From an uncultured Lachnospiraceae bacterium (GTDB lineage Bacteria > Bacillota > Clostridia > Lachnospirales > Lachnospiraceae), in contig CAJTUA010000010.1 of assembly GCA_910579615.1 (NCBI GenBank), positions 62,001-126,000 on the forward strand: a stretch of 64,000 nucleotides of DNA. Reading direction: 5' to 3'. Below, piece after piece: positions 16,517-24,564 of the stretch. The translations under genes and the position numbers were made by a program. Below the pieces are notes generated by a model. The model made no database searches. It saw nothing but the letters and a program-made list of their open reading frames with translations, and was not told the DNA's origin. Positions within the stretch are counted from its first letter, which is position 1. Each line of letters begins with the position of its first letter.

Positions 16517-16586
16517 TTTGAAGTTCCACATATCCCCTCCCAGCATTTCCACTGGGTCCTGTCCGGGCATATGTGTTTGAAGTTCC
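16517..16586 (-). repeat. Short form of the hairpin element between the two flgK genes
   Basis: Flanking boxes (GGAACTTCAAA on both sides in gene sense) are intact, but the inner stem and loop are largely missing: ACATATGCCC and GGGGATATGT remain as outer arms around GACCCAGTGGAAATGCTGGG. The outermost base pair is A:T here instead of G:C, a compensatory change relative to other copies. Confidence 0.75.
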
Positions 16587-16598
16587 CCTATGTATGTG

Positions 16599-18482
16599 CT
16601 ACAAGCGGGTAACAATGTGTTCCAACATCTCATCCACGACATTGATATAGCGCGCTGCCGCATTGTAGGCATGTTGGAAACGAATCAGGTTGGTCAGTTC
16701 TTCATCTGAGGATACTGCGGTTTTTGAAAGGCGCTCCTGATCAATCTCCTGCACCATTGCTTCCTGTTCCTTCGATATCGTGTCCAAGGTATCCCCCCTG
16801 TTTGCAATGTCACCAATCAGCGCCGTATAATATTCGGCAAATGTATTTACCGTCAATACATTCGGCGAGAGCGTCGCGAATTTTAAATCCCACGCCGCAA
16901 TCAGTTTTTCCGCTGTTTCTATATCAAAATCACCGGTTCCGCCGTTTGAACTGAACGGAAGCTTTGATTTGTCCGCAAGGACATCCTTGTTTACCTCAAT
17001 CTCCCCGAGCGTGTACATCGAGTAATTGTCATAAGGGTCTTCCTCATTGTAAATCCAAATCGCGGTTCCGTCCCCCAATTCCCCTTTGCCGTAACGGGAT
17101 ACGGACTTTCTTGAAAAGAGCTCATTGCCCGGCTCCTTGCTTTCATCCATACTAATCGGCGCCTTCTCCCAGTCAAGGATTCTCACCGTGCTGCCCGCCT
17201 CGTAAGTAATCTCCCTGCCCTGTGCATCGGTAACCGTCACGTCCTCTGGCAGCGTGTACTCTATGTTCGGGCAGAGGATATCGTTGAGCGTTGTCACGAC
17301 TCCGTGGATTAGCTGGTCAAACTGTGCCTGTACCGTCATGATAACCGATGGCTCAATCTCCGCCGTATAGCGTTTCACACCGGTTTCATACTCTTTGAGC
17401 GCCTCCTCGTAGGCTTCCTCGTCAAGCTCGCCGTCCTCGGTAAAATCCTCCTCCTTCGGGCGCACCGGAATGTCCGTATATTTCCCGACCCTCGTGCCCC
17501 TCGCAAGAATCAGACCCTTTAGCCCCCCGACATCGGTGTTTGCCTTGTTGGCAGGCAGCGGGTCATAATTAAACACCTGCTTGTTCTCATAAGACGGCCA
17601 TATCGGCACAAGCATCACCGAGCTGCCACAGATGCGCTCCGCCTCTTCCTCCGCCCGTTCTCTTGCCTCGGCATCCCCACCGTATGCCCGTGTCAGGTCC
17701 CTCTTCATTATCTCGACCTGGGACATCGTTGACATATGGAATACCGCCGTATCCGTCACAAACGGAACACCCTCCGCCATAATGGAAACCTGATGGTCCC
17801 CGCCCTCGCGGTAGGAGATATTCAGATAGCCGCCAAGCTCATCGAGGAGCATGTTGCGCTTATCCCTCAGGTCGTTCGCATTCTCGACCCCGGCGCTCTC
17901 ATACTTGCAGATTTGTTTGTTCAGGGAGGCAATCTCATCCCCGATTTCATTGATGCGTTTCACCTGCTTCGTAATCTGTATGTTTAAGTCTAACTGATAT
18001 TCCGAAACCTGGTTATATATATTTTCCGCACGTTCAATAAAAGTGACGGCGCGCTGCACAAGCGATGCCCTCGTCACGATGCTGTCCGGCTCCTTTGCCA
18101 CTTCCTGCAGCGCCACCCACAAATCCTCCATCGAATCCTGGAACGCCACGCCCTGCAGCTCGCCGAAAATATCCTCCATCTCCGAGATTGCCTGATACTG
18201 CGTGTTGTAAAAGCTCTCGCGCCCGAGCTCCCTGCGGTACGCCTTGTCCAGAAAAATATCCCGGACCTGGCGTACCTCCTCGGTATCCACACCGAGCCCG
18301 GTCTGCATTTTTGAAATTGCGTTCTGCCCTACTGTAATGTACTGTGTCGTCCCAAGGATAGTCTCCTGTCTGACATATCCTTTTGTGTCAACATTGGCAA
18401 GGTTGTGCGCAGTCGTATTCAGGGCATACTGGCTCATGCTAAGTCCCGACTTGCCAATGGACAAATCACTCATCAAGCTCAT
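16599..18482 (-). CDS. flgK: Flagellar hook-associated protein FlgK (copy 1)
   Basis: A 627-residue FlgK-type protein. The N-terminus DLSIGKSGLSMSQYALNTTA followed by HNLANVDTKGYVRQ and the C-terminus LTNLIRFQHAYNAAARYINV are canonical. The middle domain (about 260-560) is acidic, with EEDFTEDGELDEEAYEEALK, and differs from that of the adjacent copy. GGAGG precedes the start. It follows flgN and is followed by a second FlgK-type gene and flgL, so the organism could build a three-protein hook-filament junction. Which copy performs the standard role cannot be decided from sequence. Confidence 0.9.
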   Translation of the reverse strand: MSLMSDLSIGKSGLSMSQYALNTTAHNLANVDTKGYVRQETILGTTQYITVGQNAISKMQTGLGVDTEEVRQVRDIFLDKAYRRELGRESFYNTQYQAISEMEDIFGELQGVAFQDSMEDLWVALQEVAKEPDSIVTRASLVQRAVTFIERAENIYNQVSEYQLDLNIQITKQVKRINEIGDEIASLNKQICKYESAGVENANDLRDKRNMLLDELGGYLNISYREGGDHQVSIMAEGVPFVTDTAVFHMSTMSQVEIMKRDLTRAYGGDAEARERAEEEAERICGSSVMLVPIWPSYENKQVFNYDPLPANKANTDVGGLKGLILARGTRVGKYTDIPVRPKEEDFTEDGELDEEAYEEALKEYETGVKRYTAEIEPSVIMTVQAQFDQLIHGVVTTLNDILCPNIEYTLPEDVTVTDAQGREITYEAGSTVRILDWEKAPISMDESKEPGNELFSRKSVSRYGKGELGDGTAIWIYNEEDPYDNYSMYTLGEIEVNKDVLADKSKLPFSSNGGTGDFDIETAEKLIAAWDLKFATLSPNVLTVNTFAEYYTALIGDIANRGDTLDTISKEQEAMVQEIDQERLSKTAVSSDEELTNLIRFQHAYNAAARYINVVDEMLEHIVTRL

Positions 18483-18503
18483 AAAATATCCTCCGGTCTT
18501 TTC

Positions 18504-19019
18504 TTACTGTCTGGCATCAAACATCCCTGTCCGCCCAACAGGCGCATTGGTTTCATGCGCGTTTCTCGTATAATTTCCGCTCCCCGGCGACATCCTTGTG
18601 CTCTGAATCAAATTCATATTGAATTCTATCATCTCTAGGGATTGTTCTATTAATGATTGATTGCGAAGATTCGCATCGGATAAATTTTTCAGAATCTTTG
18701 TCAGAGAATCGTGGAGCAAGGTCAGTTCCTTCTGTTCCTTCGGCTGACGGTCAAGCAAGCTTATCAGCTTCTTTAACGTCAGTGTCCTAGGGTCCCTGCT
18801 TAACACCACCCCCATATTTACGATGACCTCATCTCTTTTATGCTCCAGGGCGGTAACCTTTTCAATCGCAAGCTGTTCCTGCTCGGTGATTTTCTGGAGA
18901 GCGGTGAGGTCATTACGGATTATAATCTGTGTTTTTTGTTCTACCACAGGAAGAAGCTCCCTGTACACGGCTTCTTCCTGCTTCAGTACAGTGATTAACT
19001 CTTCAATTAAACTCGCCAA
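18504..19019 (-). CDS. flgN: FlgN-like flagellar chaperone
   Basis: Cytoplasmic chaperone for FlgK and FlgL, which follow it directly. The 171-residue product is helical: SLIEELITVLKQEEAVYREL opens the conserved domain, and KNLSDANLRNQSLIEQSLEM is close to its end. The start is taken as TTG at 19019 because AGGAGG lies exactly seven bases before it, whereas the ATG that opens the frame 13 codons earlier has no ribosome binding site. It lies between flgM and flgK. Confidence 0.85.
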   Translation of the reverse strand: MASLIEELITVLKQEEAVYRELLPVVEQKTQIIIRNDLTALQKITEQEQLAIEKVTALEHKRDEVIVNMGVVLSRDPRTLTLKKLISLLDRQPKEQKELTLLHDSLTKILKNLSDANLRNQSLIEQSLEMIEFNMNLIQSTRMSPGSGNYTRNAHETNAPVGRTGMFDARQ

Positions 19020-19075
19020 TATCCAACCTCCTATCCAAGCTTTGCATCCGTCCTCCAAACGCCAGCAGTTCCGCT

Positions 19076-19345
19076 TTAGAAGGTATAACCCGCCAACAGC
19101 TTATCTGCCAATGCGTCCATGTCAAGCGAATACGTTCCGGCATCCATGCTTTCCCTTATCGCCGCAATCCGGTCTTCGCGGATATCCGGCGCTTTTGCGA
19201 CAGCGGTCCTGGCCGTCTGGACATCATGCCCTAACCGGGAAATCTCAACACGATCCGGATTTCCCTTCTTCTCCGTGTTCAAAGTTTTCTTCGTGCTGTT
19301 CGCCTGGTAGAGCTGGCTCACACGGTTAAACGCATCTATACGCAT
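19076..19345 (-). CDS. flgM: Anti-sigma-28 factor FlgM
   Basis: Binds sigma-28 until the hook is complete, then is exported. The 89-residue product begins MRIDAFNRVSQLYQ and has the family pattern DRVEISRLGHDVQTARTAV followed by IREDRIAAIRESMDAGTYSL. GGTGGTG lies before the chosen start, four codons inside the open frame. It is the first gene of the late flagellar operon, and a sigma-28 promoter lies about 60-90 bp upstream. Confidence 0.93.
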   Translation of the reverse strand: MRIDAFNRVSQLYQANSTKKTLNTEKKGNPDRVEISRLGHDVQTARTAVAKAPDIREDRIAAIRESMDAGTYSLDMDALADKLLAGYTF

Positions 19346-19408
19346 AAATATCACCACCTGATCTTTCGCAGCCTGCTGACTGCATGTTTTGTTTCTGTTC
19401 TGTTTTAT

Positions 19409-19435
19409 TTATCGGCTGTTTTTCGGATAACTTTA
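19409..19435 (-). promoter_or_regulatory. Consensus sigma-28 (SigD) promoter of the flgM operon
   Basis: On the minus strand TAAAGTT begins at 19435 and GCCGATAA occupies 19416-19409; TAAA and GCCGATAA are separated by exactly 15 bases, a perfect match to the sigma-28 consensus. Transcription would start near 19400 and read flgM first. Confidence 0.85.
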
Positions 19436-19573
19436 GGTGTCACGGCGATTTTTTTATTCTTTTTTCTGCCGGACAAATTTTGGGTATATTTGCAAAGCCG
19501 CAATCCACGACGGAAACTGCGCACAAAAAAGAGGAACCCACAACAGCAGATTCCCCTTCCTTTCCTTCACGCC

Positions 19574-19600
19574 ATATAAACCGGAAAATCCGGTTTATAT
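19574..19600 (-). repeat. Perfect inverted repeat after the hybrid kinase gene
   Basis: ATATAAACCGGA, a three-base loop, and TCCGGTTTATAT lie a few bases beyond the kinase stop codon. No T-run follows, so termination would be weak; it may stabilise the 3' end. Confidence 0.5.
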
Positions 19601-19605
19601 GATTT

Positions 19606-22293
19606 TCATTGTACATTTCCCCCGAACCATTTTTTCATGATTGCCTCGCAGCTGTCCACATCGACCTCATCCACGGCATCCTTAAGCTGCGCAAACAATT
19701 CCAGCTGCTCTCCTTCATAGCGATATTGTTTCATCTGTTCAATGACATTCTCCATCTTATCCATATCCAGGTCATCCACCGCTTCCTGCAATTCCCGGAA
19801 CAATCCATAAAGCACCTCCCTGGATATATTTTCCCTTCCTTCCTCATCCTCCTCCTCGCAATACGGTGCAAGCACCGGAAGATAGGAAGCGTACTGTGTA
19901 AGCATTTCCTCCGTATGTGCGCGGATTGCTTCGATGTTCCGCGCATTCCCCGCCTTTTCCATCGCGGCAGCCTTATCCGAGAGCGAGATGGCACCAACCT
20001 GCCTGGCAGCATTTTTCAGCGCGTGGACTTCTATCGTATAATCTGGCCAGTCTTCCTCCTCCAGGAACATCCGGATTAGTTTAACCTTCTTTTCAATGCT
20101 GTGGTAAAATACTTTCAGAACCTTCCAGAACAGGCTCTCGCTCGTAAGCATATTGATAGCATATTTCACATCCAGGTCGCCAATCTGGATATCCTCTTCT
20201 TTTTTCTCCGTTCTGTCTTCCCCGTGCTTACGGTAAACCTTCTGTATCTTCTCCACCGGGAGCCACTGTTTTACTTTCGCCGCCAACATGCGCAGTTCTA
20301 TCGGTTTGGCAACAAAATCATTCATCCCCTCCCGGCAGAACATTTCCTTTGTTCCGTCCACCGCATTCGCCGTCAGGGCAATGATTGGCACATCGTTGTA
20401 CTCCGGATGGAAACGCCGGATGATATGGGTAGTCTCCACACCATCGAGTTCCGGCATCATATGGTCCATAAATACAATGTCATAGTGGAAATCCGAAATC
20501 CTGTCAACCGCCGCCTTGCCGCTTGTCACCGTATCAATCTTCATTTTAAGCGGTTCCAAAAGCCCTTCCGCCACCGTCAGGTTGACCACATTGTCATCCA
20601 CAATCAAAACATGTGCCCTCGGCGCGATAAAATCAAATTCCTTTGTATCTGTATCATCGCTAAAGTACAGCTCCTCGCCATTGAGTATCATCGCAATGTT
20701 CAGCGCAAAAAGCGGCTTCCTCAATATGAGGAGGTTCGGGATGTCATAATCCACATGGTCGTAAAAATCAATCAGCAGAACCGCCGTAATCTTTGGGTTG
20801 CTGCGCACAAAGGCCTCCACCCTGTCCGAAAACATCGAGTGTTCGATAAAAAGAAAAATTTTCCTGTCATCCGGGAGCGTTTGAAGTTCTTTTACCCCCG
20901 ACAGCCCGCGGTAATCCACGCCCAGATTGGCAACATCCGAGCAGAGGCTGTCCCTGACATAGGGGTTTGAAATCAGCCCCATGACCAGTCTTGGCTCCGC
21001 TTCCTTCAAACCGATGCTCGGCGTGTTATCCACAATTTTCTGCGGGAGGACAACGGAGAATTTGCTGCCCTTTTCATACTCGCTTTCCAGAGAAATCTTC
21101 CCGTCCATCAGCGTCAGGAGCCTGCGCGAAATTGCAAGCCCCAGACCCGTTCCCTCAATATTGCGGTTGCGCTTGCTGTCCACCTGCTGGAAGGACTGGA
21201 ACAGTTTCCCAATATCTTCTTTTTTGATGCCAATCCCGGTATCCTCAACACAAATATGCAATTCAATCTCATTCTCCGCCGTATTGACATAATCCATTTT
21301 CATAATGATTTTGCCCTGGTTCGTGAATTTTGCCGCATTGTTCGCAAGGTTTAAGAGCACCTGCTTGATGCGGATATTGTCGCCCCAGAGCTTGCTTGGC
21401 AGGCTTGGCGCAATGTCAAGGAGAAGCTCTACATCCTTATCTTTCAGTCTTGTCATCACAATATTTGCAACATCGTACAACATCGACATTGGCTCGTAAT
21501 CCACCTCGTTGATGTCCATCTTCCCGGATTCAATTTTGGAAAAATCCAGGATATCGTTAATAATGGTGAGCAGGGACTTTCCCGCCTCCTTAATCTGGTA
21601 TATGTAATCCCGCGCAACCGCAGGCAAATCCTCGCGCATTGCCATCTCTGCCATACCAATCACGGCGTTCATCGGCGTGCGGATTTCGTGGCTCATGTTC
21701 GCGAGGAAATCCGATTTCATGTTTTCCGAACGCGCAAGCTCCATATTGGCTTTATGGATGAGATAGCGGTGGTAGGCTGTGCTTGAGAGGGCATCTGCGA
21801 TTGTAAAAAGGAATTTTGCAGCCTTTTCCACCGTATCCCGCTCAACGATTTTTACTTTCATCGCAGCCGCAAGGTACTCTTTTGGGTCTGCCCCAATCTC
21901 TGCCGCAACCCTCTTTATTTTTTCCGCATCCGGTGCCTTGGTGAGCACCTGCCCGCCGATAAAGCAGCCCACAAGCCTGCCGTTTGCCATAATCGGCGCG
22001 GCGAAATCCATCAGCCCCGCATGGCAGGGATAAACAACGGAATGCCCTACCTCGAGCGCAAGCTCGGTACCCGCTCTGTCACACTTTTCACAGCGCGTGC
22101 ATCCAAGCATTGTTTTCCTCGTGTATTTCATACAAAAATCAGAAAAGTTGGAGCCTTTCGTGACCGCTATGCCATGCGCATCGGTGACCAGCGCCGCCAT
22201 GCCAAGCATGTCGGCAAAAGCATCCTGTATTTTTTGCAAAACCGTGATGTCAATTAGATCCTGAAGACGCAACTCGTAATCCATCGTATCCAT
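19606..22293 (-). CDS. Hybrid sensor histidine kinase with PocR sensor, receiver and HPt
   Basis: An 895-residue cytoplasmic-looking kinase without membrane segments. A PocR-type ligand domain occupies about 15-175 and has a Cys cluster (LGCTRCEKC, then YPC). HisKA has His202 in MSHEIRTP, and the ATPase domain (about 305-418) has the N, G1 (EDTGIGI) and G2 (GTGLGLA) boxes. A degenerate receiver-like region (about 435-545) lacks an obvious acceptor. A true receiver (560-680) has Asp610 in FMDHMMPELDG, and an HPt domain (about 705-800) has His757 in VHALKNAARQ. GGGAGG precedes MDTMDY. The response-regulator gene lies 54 bp upstream in the same operon. The stimulus is unknown; a small organic ligand is an inference from PocR. 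Confidence 0.88.
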   Translation of the reverse strand: MDTMDYELRLQDLIDITVLQKIQDAFADMLGMAALVTDAHGIAVTKGSNFSDFCMKYTRKTMLGCTRCEKCDRAGTELALEVGHSVVYPCHAGLMDFAAPIMANGRLVGCFIGGQVLTKAPDAEKIKRVAAEIGADPKEYLAAAMKVKIVERDTVEKAAKFLFTIADALSSTAYHRYLIHKANMELARSENMKSDFLANMSHEIRTPMNAVIGMAEMAMREDLPAVARDYIYQIKEAGKSLLTIINDILDFSKIESGKMDINEVDYEPMSMLYDVANIVMTRLKDKDVELLLDIAPSLPSKLWGDNIRIKQVLLNLANNAAKFTNQGKIIMKMDYVNTAENEIELHICVEDTGIGIKKEDIGKLFQSFQQVDSKRNRNIEGTGLGLAISRRLLTLMDGKISLESEYEKGSKFSVVLPQKIVDNTPSIGLKEAEPRLVMGLISNPYVRDSLCSDVANLGVDYRGLSGVKELQTLPDDRKIFLFIEHSMFSDRVEAFVRSNPKITAVLLIDFYDHVDYDIPNLLILRKPLFALNIAMILNGEELYFSDDTDTKEFDFIAPRAHVLIVDDNVVNLTVAEGLLEPLKMKIDTVTSGKAAVDRISDFHYDIVFMDHMMPELDGVETTHIIRRFHPEYNDVPIIALTANAVDGTKEMFCREGMNDFVAKPIELRMLAAKVKQWLPVEKIQKVYRKHGEDRTEKKEEDIQIGDLDVKYAINMLTSESLFWKVLKVFYHSIEKKVKLIRMFLEEEDWPDYTIEVHALKNAARQVGAISLSDKAAAMEKAGNARNIEAIRAHTEEMLTQYASYLPVLAPYCEEEDEEGRENISREVLYGLFRELQEAVDDLDMDKMENVIEQMKQYRYEGEQLELFAQLKDAVDEVDVDSCEAIMKKWFGGNVQ

Positions 22294-22306
22294 AGATGAA
22301 CCTCCC

Positions 22307-22341
22307 CATTGAAAGTCCCGCGTGCCCCTCCCACCCACGTT
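22307..22341 (-). repeat. Remnant of the hairpin element before the hybrid kinase gene
   Basis: GAAAGTCCCGCGTGCCCCTC then CCACCCACG matches the RBS-proximal half-unit seen before spoIIAB (AAAGTTCCGCATATTCCCTC then CCACCACCCACG). Only one arm survives. Confidence 0.45.
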
Positions 22342-22346
22342 CTTTA

Positions 22347-23252
22347 TCAGCCAATAATTTTTTCAATTGTATCCAACAGCTTTTGCTGGTTGATTGGTTT
22401 GAGCAGATAGCTTTGCGGCTTTAAAATAAGCGCTTCCTGAATCTTTTTTGTTTCCGTGACCCCGGTCAGGAAAACAACCGGGATATTCTTTGTCGCATCG
22501 GAGGCGCGCAGCTGCTCAAGCACCGCCGGCCCATTGACCACCGGCATCTCATAGTCAAGCAGAATCAGGTCCGTCTTTTTCCTTTCCAGGAATTTTAACG
22601 CAATTTTTCCGCTTGCCGCGGTCGCCACATCATATTTTTCATGCAGATATTCCTTGATAAGCTTGAGCATCATGGAATTGTCATCCACAACCAGGACATG
22701 CTTGCGCAAGGCAGATTTTGTCCCCACACCACCTCCTGCCTGCGCCGCCTGCGGTGTTTGTGCCGCCTTACCCCCGGACTCCAATTCCCTTAACAGGCCA
22801 TCCATGGCCGCACCCTGCGCAAGCAATTCTGCGCCAAGCGCCCCTTCCTCTTCTTTTGGTTGTTCCTCCACTTTCTTCGGATGCTCCTCCAAAAATTTCC
22901 TGATTTTCTCCCCGATCATGGCACCCGCAATCGGGCGGTACAGCGTCATATCCGCAACATGGACCGCAATCTTTTCAAATTCATCGCACTCCTCTTTTGC
23001 CCCAATCAGGATGACCGGGACATACTTCTCGGTCAGACGGTATTTCGCATTCGCAATCTGGTTGATTGTATCGCGCGTTTCGTTGAAGATACAGCATACG
23101 AAAACATCCGGTTCAAAATAATTCAGATGCCTGACAATATCGTCGTGGCGTATGGAGGTGGTCATAATCTCAAAATCATTGTTCATCTGTGCAAAGAGAT
23201 CATCAATGATAGGACTGTTTTTTCCTGTTACCAAAACTTTGTATTTCATCAT
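22347..23252 (-). CDS. Response regulator with degenerate and intact receiver domains
   Basis: A 301-residue protein. The C-terminal receiver (about 184-301) is complete: VVDD acidic pair at 189-192, Asp233 in LLDYEMP, Thr in FLTG, and the KP motif in LLKPINQQ. The N-terminal 120 residues look like a receiver fold but lack the acceptor Asp (CIFNE at that place). A Glu/Ala/Gly-rich linker (120-180) joins them. There is no output domain, so it may pass phosphate or act by protein contact, most simply with the hybrid kinase encoded downstream. GGGGG precedes two adjacent ATG codons; the first is annotated. Confidence 0.82.
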   Translation of the reverse strand: MMKYKVLVTGKNSPIIDDLFAQMNNDFEIMTTSIRHDDIVRHLNYFEPDVFVCCIFNETRDTINQIANAKYRLTEKYVPVILIGAKEECDEFEKIAVHVADMTLYRPIAGAMIGEKIRKFLEEHPKKVEEQPKEEEGALGAELLAQGAAMDGLLRELESGGKAAQTPQAAQAGGGVGTKSALRKHVLVVDDNSMMLKLIKEYLHEKYDVATAASGKIALKFLERKKTDLILLDYEMPVVNGPAVLEQLRASDATKNIPVVFLTGVTETKKIQEALILKPQSYLLKPINQQKLLDTIEKIIG

Positions 23253-23304
23253 TAAATCCCCCTGTTTTTGTAAAAATTGATTTTTTTGATACTGGAACGA
23301 AATT

Positions 23305-24564
23305 TTATTGAAAAAATCCGGAGAAATCAAAGGTCGCAAAATAATCCTGCGGTGTCTCCGCGCGGCGGATTTGCTTTACCGTGCCATCCCCGCATAACAG
23401 AAGCTCCGCCGACCTTAATTTCCCGTTGTAATTGTAGCCCATTGAAAAACCGTGCGCCCCGGTGTCGTGGAGCACGAGATAATCTCCCCTCTCGATTTCC
23501 GGAAGCATACGGTCCACTGCAAATTTATCGTTGTTCTCGCACAGCGCGCCCACCACATCGTATTTGTGGTCGCACGGGGCGTTCTCCTTGCCGAGCACCG
23601 TGATATGGTGGTACGCACCATACATCGCCGGGCGCATCAGGTTCGCCGCGCAGGCATCCACGCCGACATATTCCTTGTAGGTGTGCTTTTCATGGATGGC
23701 GCGCGTAACAAGATGCCCATACGGCGCAAGCATAAAACGCCCAAGCTCCGTAAAAATCGCGACATCCCCCATGCCCGCAGGCACTAAGATTTCCTCGTAT
23801 GCCTTGCGCACGCCCTCGCCGATGAGCGCGATGTCATTTTCCTCCTGCTCCGGCCGGTACGGGATGCCAACCCCCCCGGAAAGGTTGATAAAGGCAATAT
23901 GCGCGCCCGTCTTTTCCTTTAACTCCACTGCCAGCGCAAAAAGTGTTCTCGCGAGCGCCGGGTAGTAATCGTTTGTCACAGTGTTGCTGACAAGGAAGGA
24001 ATGGATGCCGAATTCCTTCACGCCGAGCGCCATTAAACGGCGGTACGCATCAATCATCTGCTCCTTTGTCATCCCATATTTCGCGTCGCCCGGATTGTCC
24101 ATGATGCCGTTGCTGACCTCATACACGCCGCCCGGATTGTAGCGGCAGAACACGGTCTGTGGTATCCCGCATTCTTTTTCCAGGAAATCAATCATCGTGT
24201 AATCGTCGAGGTTAATGTAGGCACCAAGCTGCACCGCTTTTGTAAACTCGCCCTCCGGCGTATCGTTCGAGGAAAACATAATGTTCTCCCCGGTAATGCC
24301 GACCGCCTCCGACATCATCAGCTCCGTCATCGATGAGCAGTCCGTGCCGCACCCTTCTTCTTTTAAAATCTGCAAAATATACGGGTTCGGTGTCGCCTTC
24401 ACCGCAAAATATTCCTTGAAGCCTTTGTTCCACGCAAACGCCGCCTTAAGCCTCTTCGCATTCGCACGGATTGCCTTTTCGTCATAAATGTGGAATGGTG
24501 TCGGGTAGGTCTTTACAATTTCCTCCACCTGCTCTTTTGTTACAAATGGTATTTTTTCACTCAT
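23305..24564 (-). CDS. lysA: Diaminopimelate decarboxylase family protein
   Basis: A PLP-dependent alanine-racemase-fold decarboxylase of 419 residues. The PLP lysine lies in YFAVKATPNP, the phosphate-binding glycines in NLSGGVGIPY, and a C-terminal beta domain carries LCENNDKF and DTGAHGFSMGYNYNGKLRSA. Some residues differ from ordinary LysA: ELGRF replaces EPGR, CENND replaces CESGD, and His replaces Tyr in the GAYGF motif. It may act on meso-diaminopimelate for lysine synthesis, or on another substrate. It is the last gene of the surface-polymer operon and overlaps the upstream glycerophosphotransferase gene by eight bases, so it is probably translated with it. Confidence 0.78.
   Translation of the reverse strand: MSEKIPFVTKEQVEEIVKTYPTPFHIYDEKAIRANAKRLKAAFAWNKGFKEYFAVKATPNPYILQILKEEGCGTDCSSMTELMMSEAVGITGENIMFSSNDTPEGEFTKAVQLGAYINLDDYTMIDFLEKECGIPQTVFCRYNPGGVYEVSNGIMDNPGDAKYGMTKEQMIDAYRRLMALGVKEFGIHSFLVSNTVTNDYYPALARTLFALAVELKEKTGAHIAFINLSGGVGIPYRPEQEENDIALIGEGVRKAYEEILVPAGMGDVAIFTELGRFMLAPYGHLVTRAIHEKHTYKEYVGVDACAANLMRPAMYGAYHHITVLGKENAPCDHKYDVVGALCENNDKFAVDRMLPEIERGDYLVLHDTGAHGFSMGYNYNGKLRSAELLLCGDGTVKQIRRAETPQDYFATFDFSGFFQ

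Noticed and set aside
20101..20970. 289-codon plus-strand open frame
   Set aside because: Antisense to the hybrid kinase; no recognisable domain.
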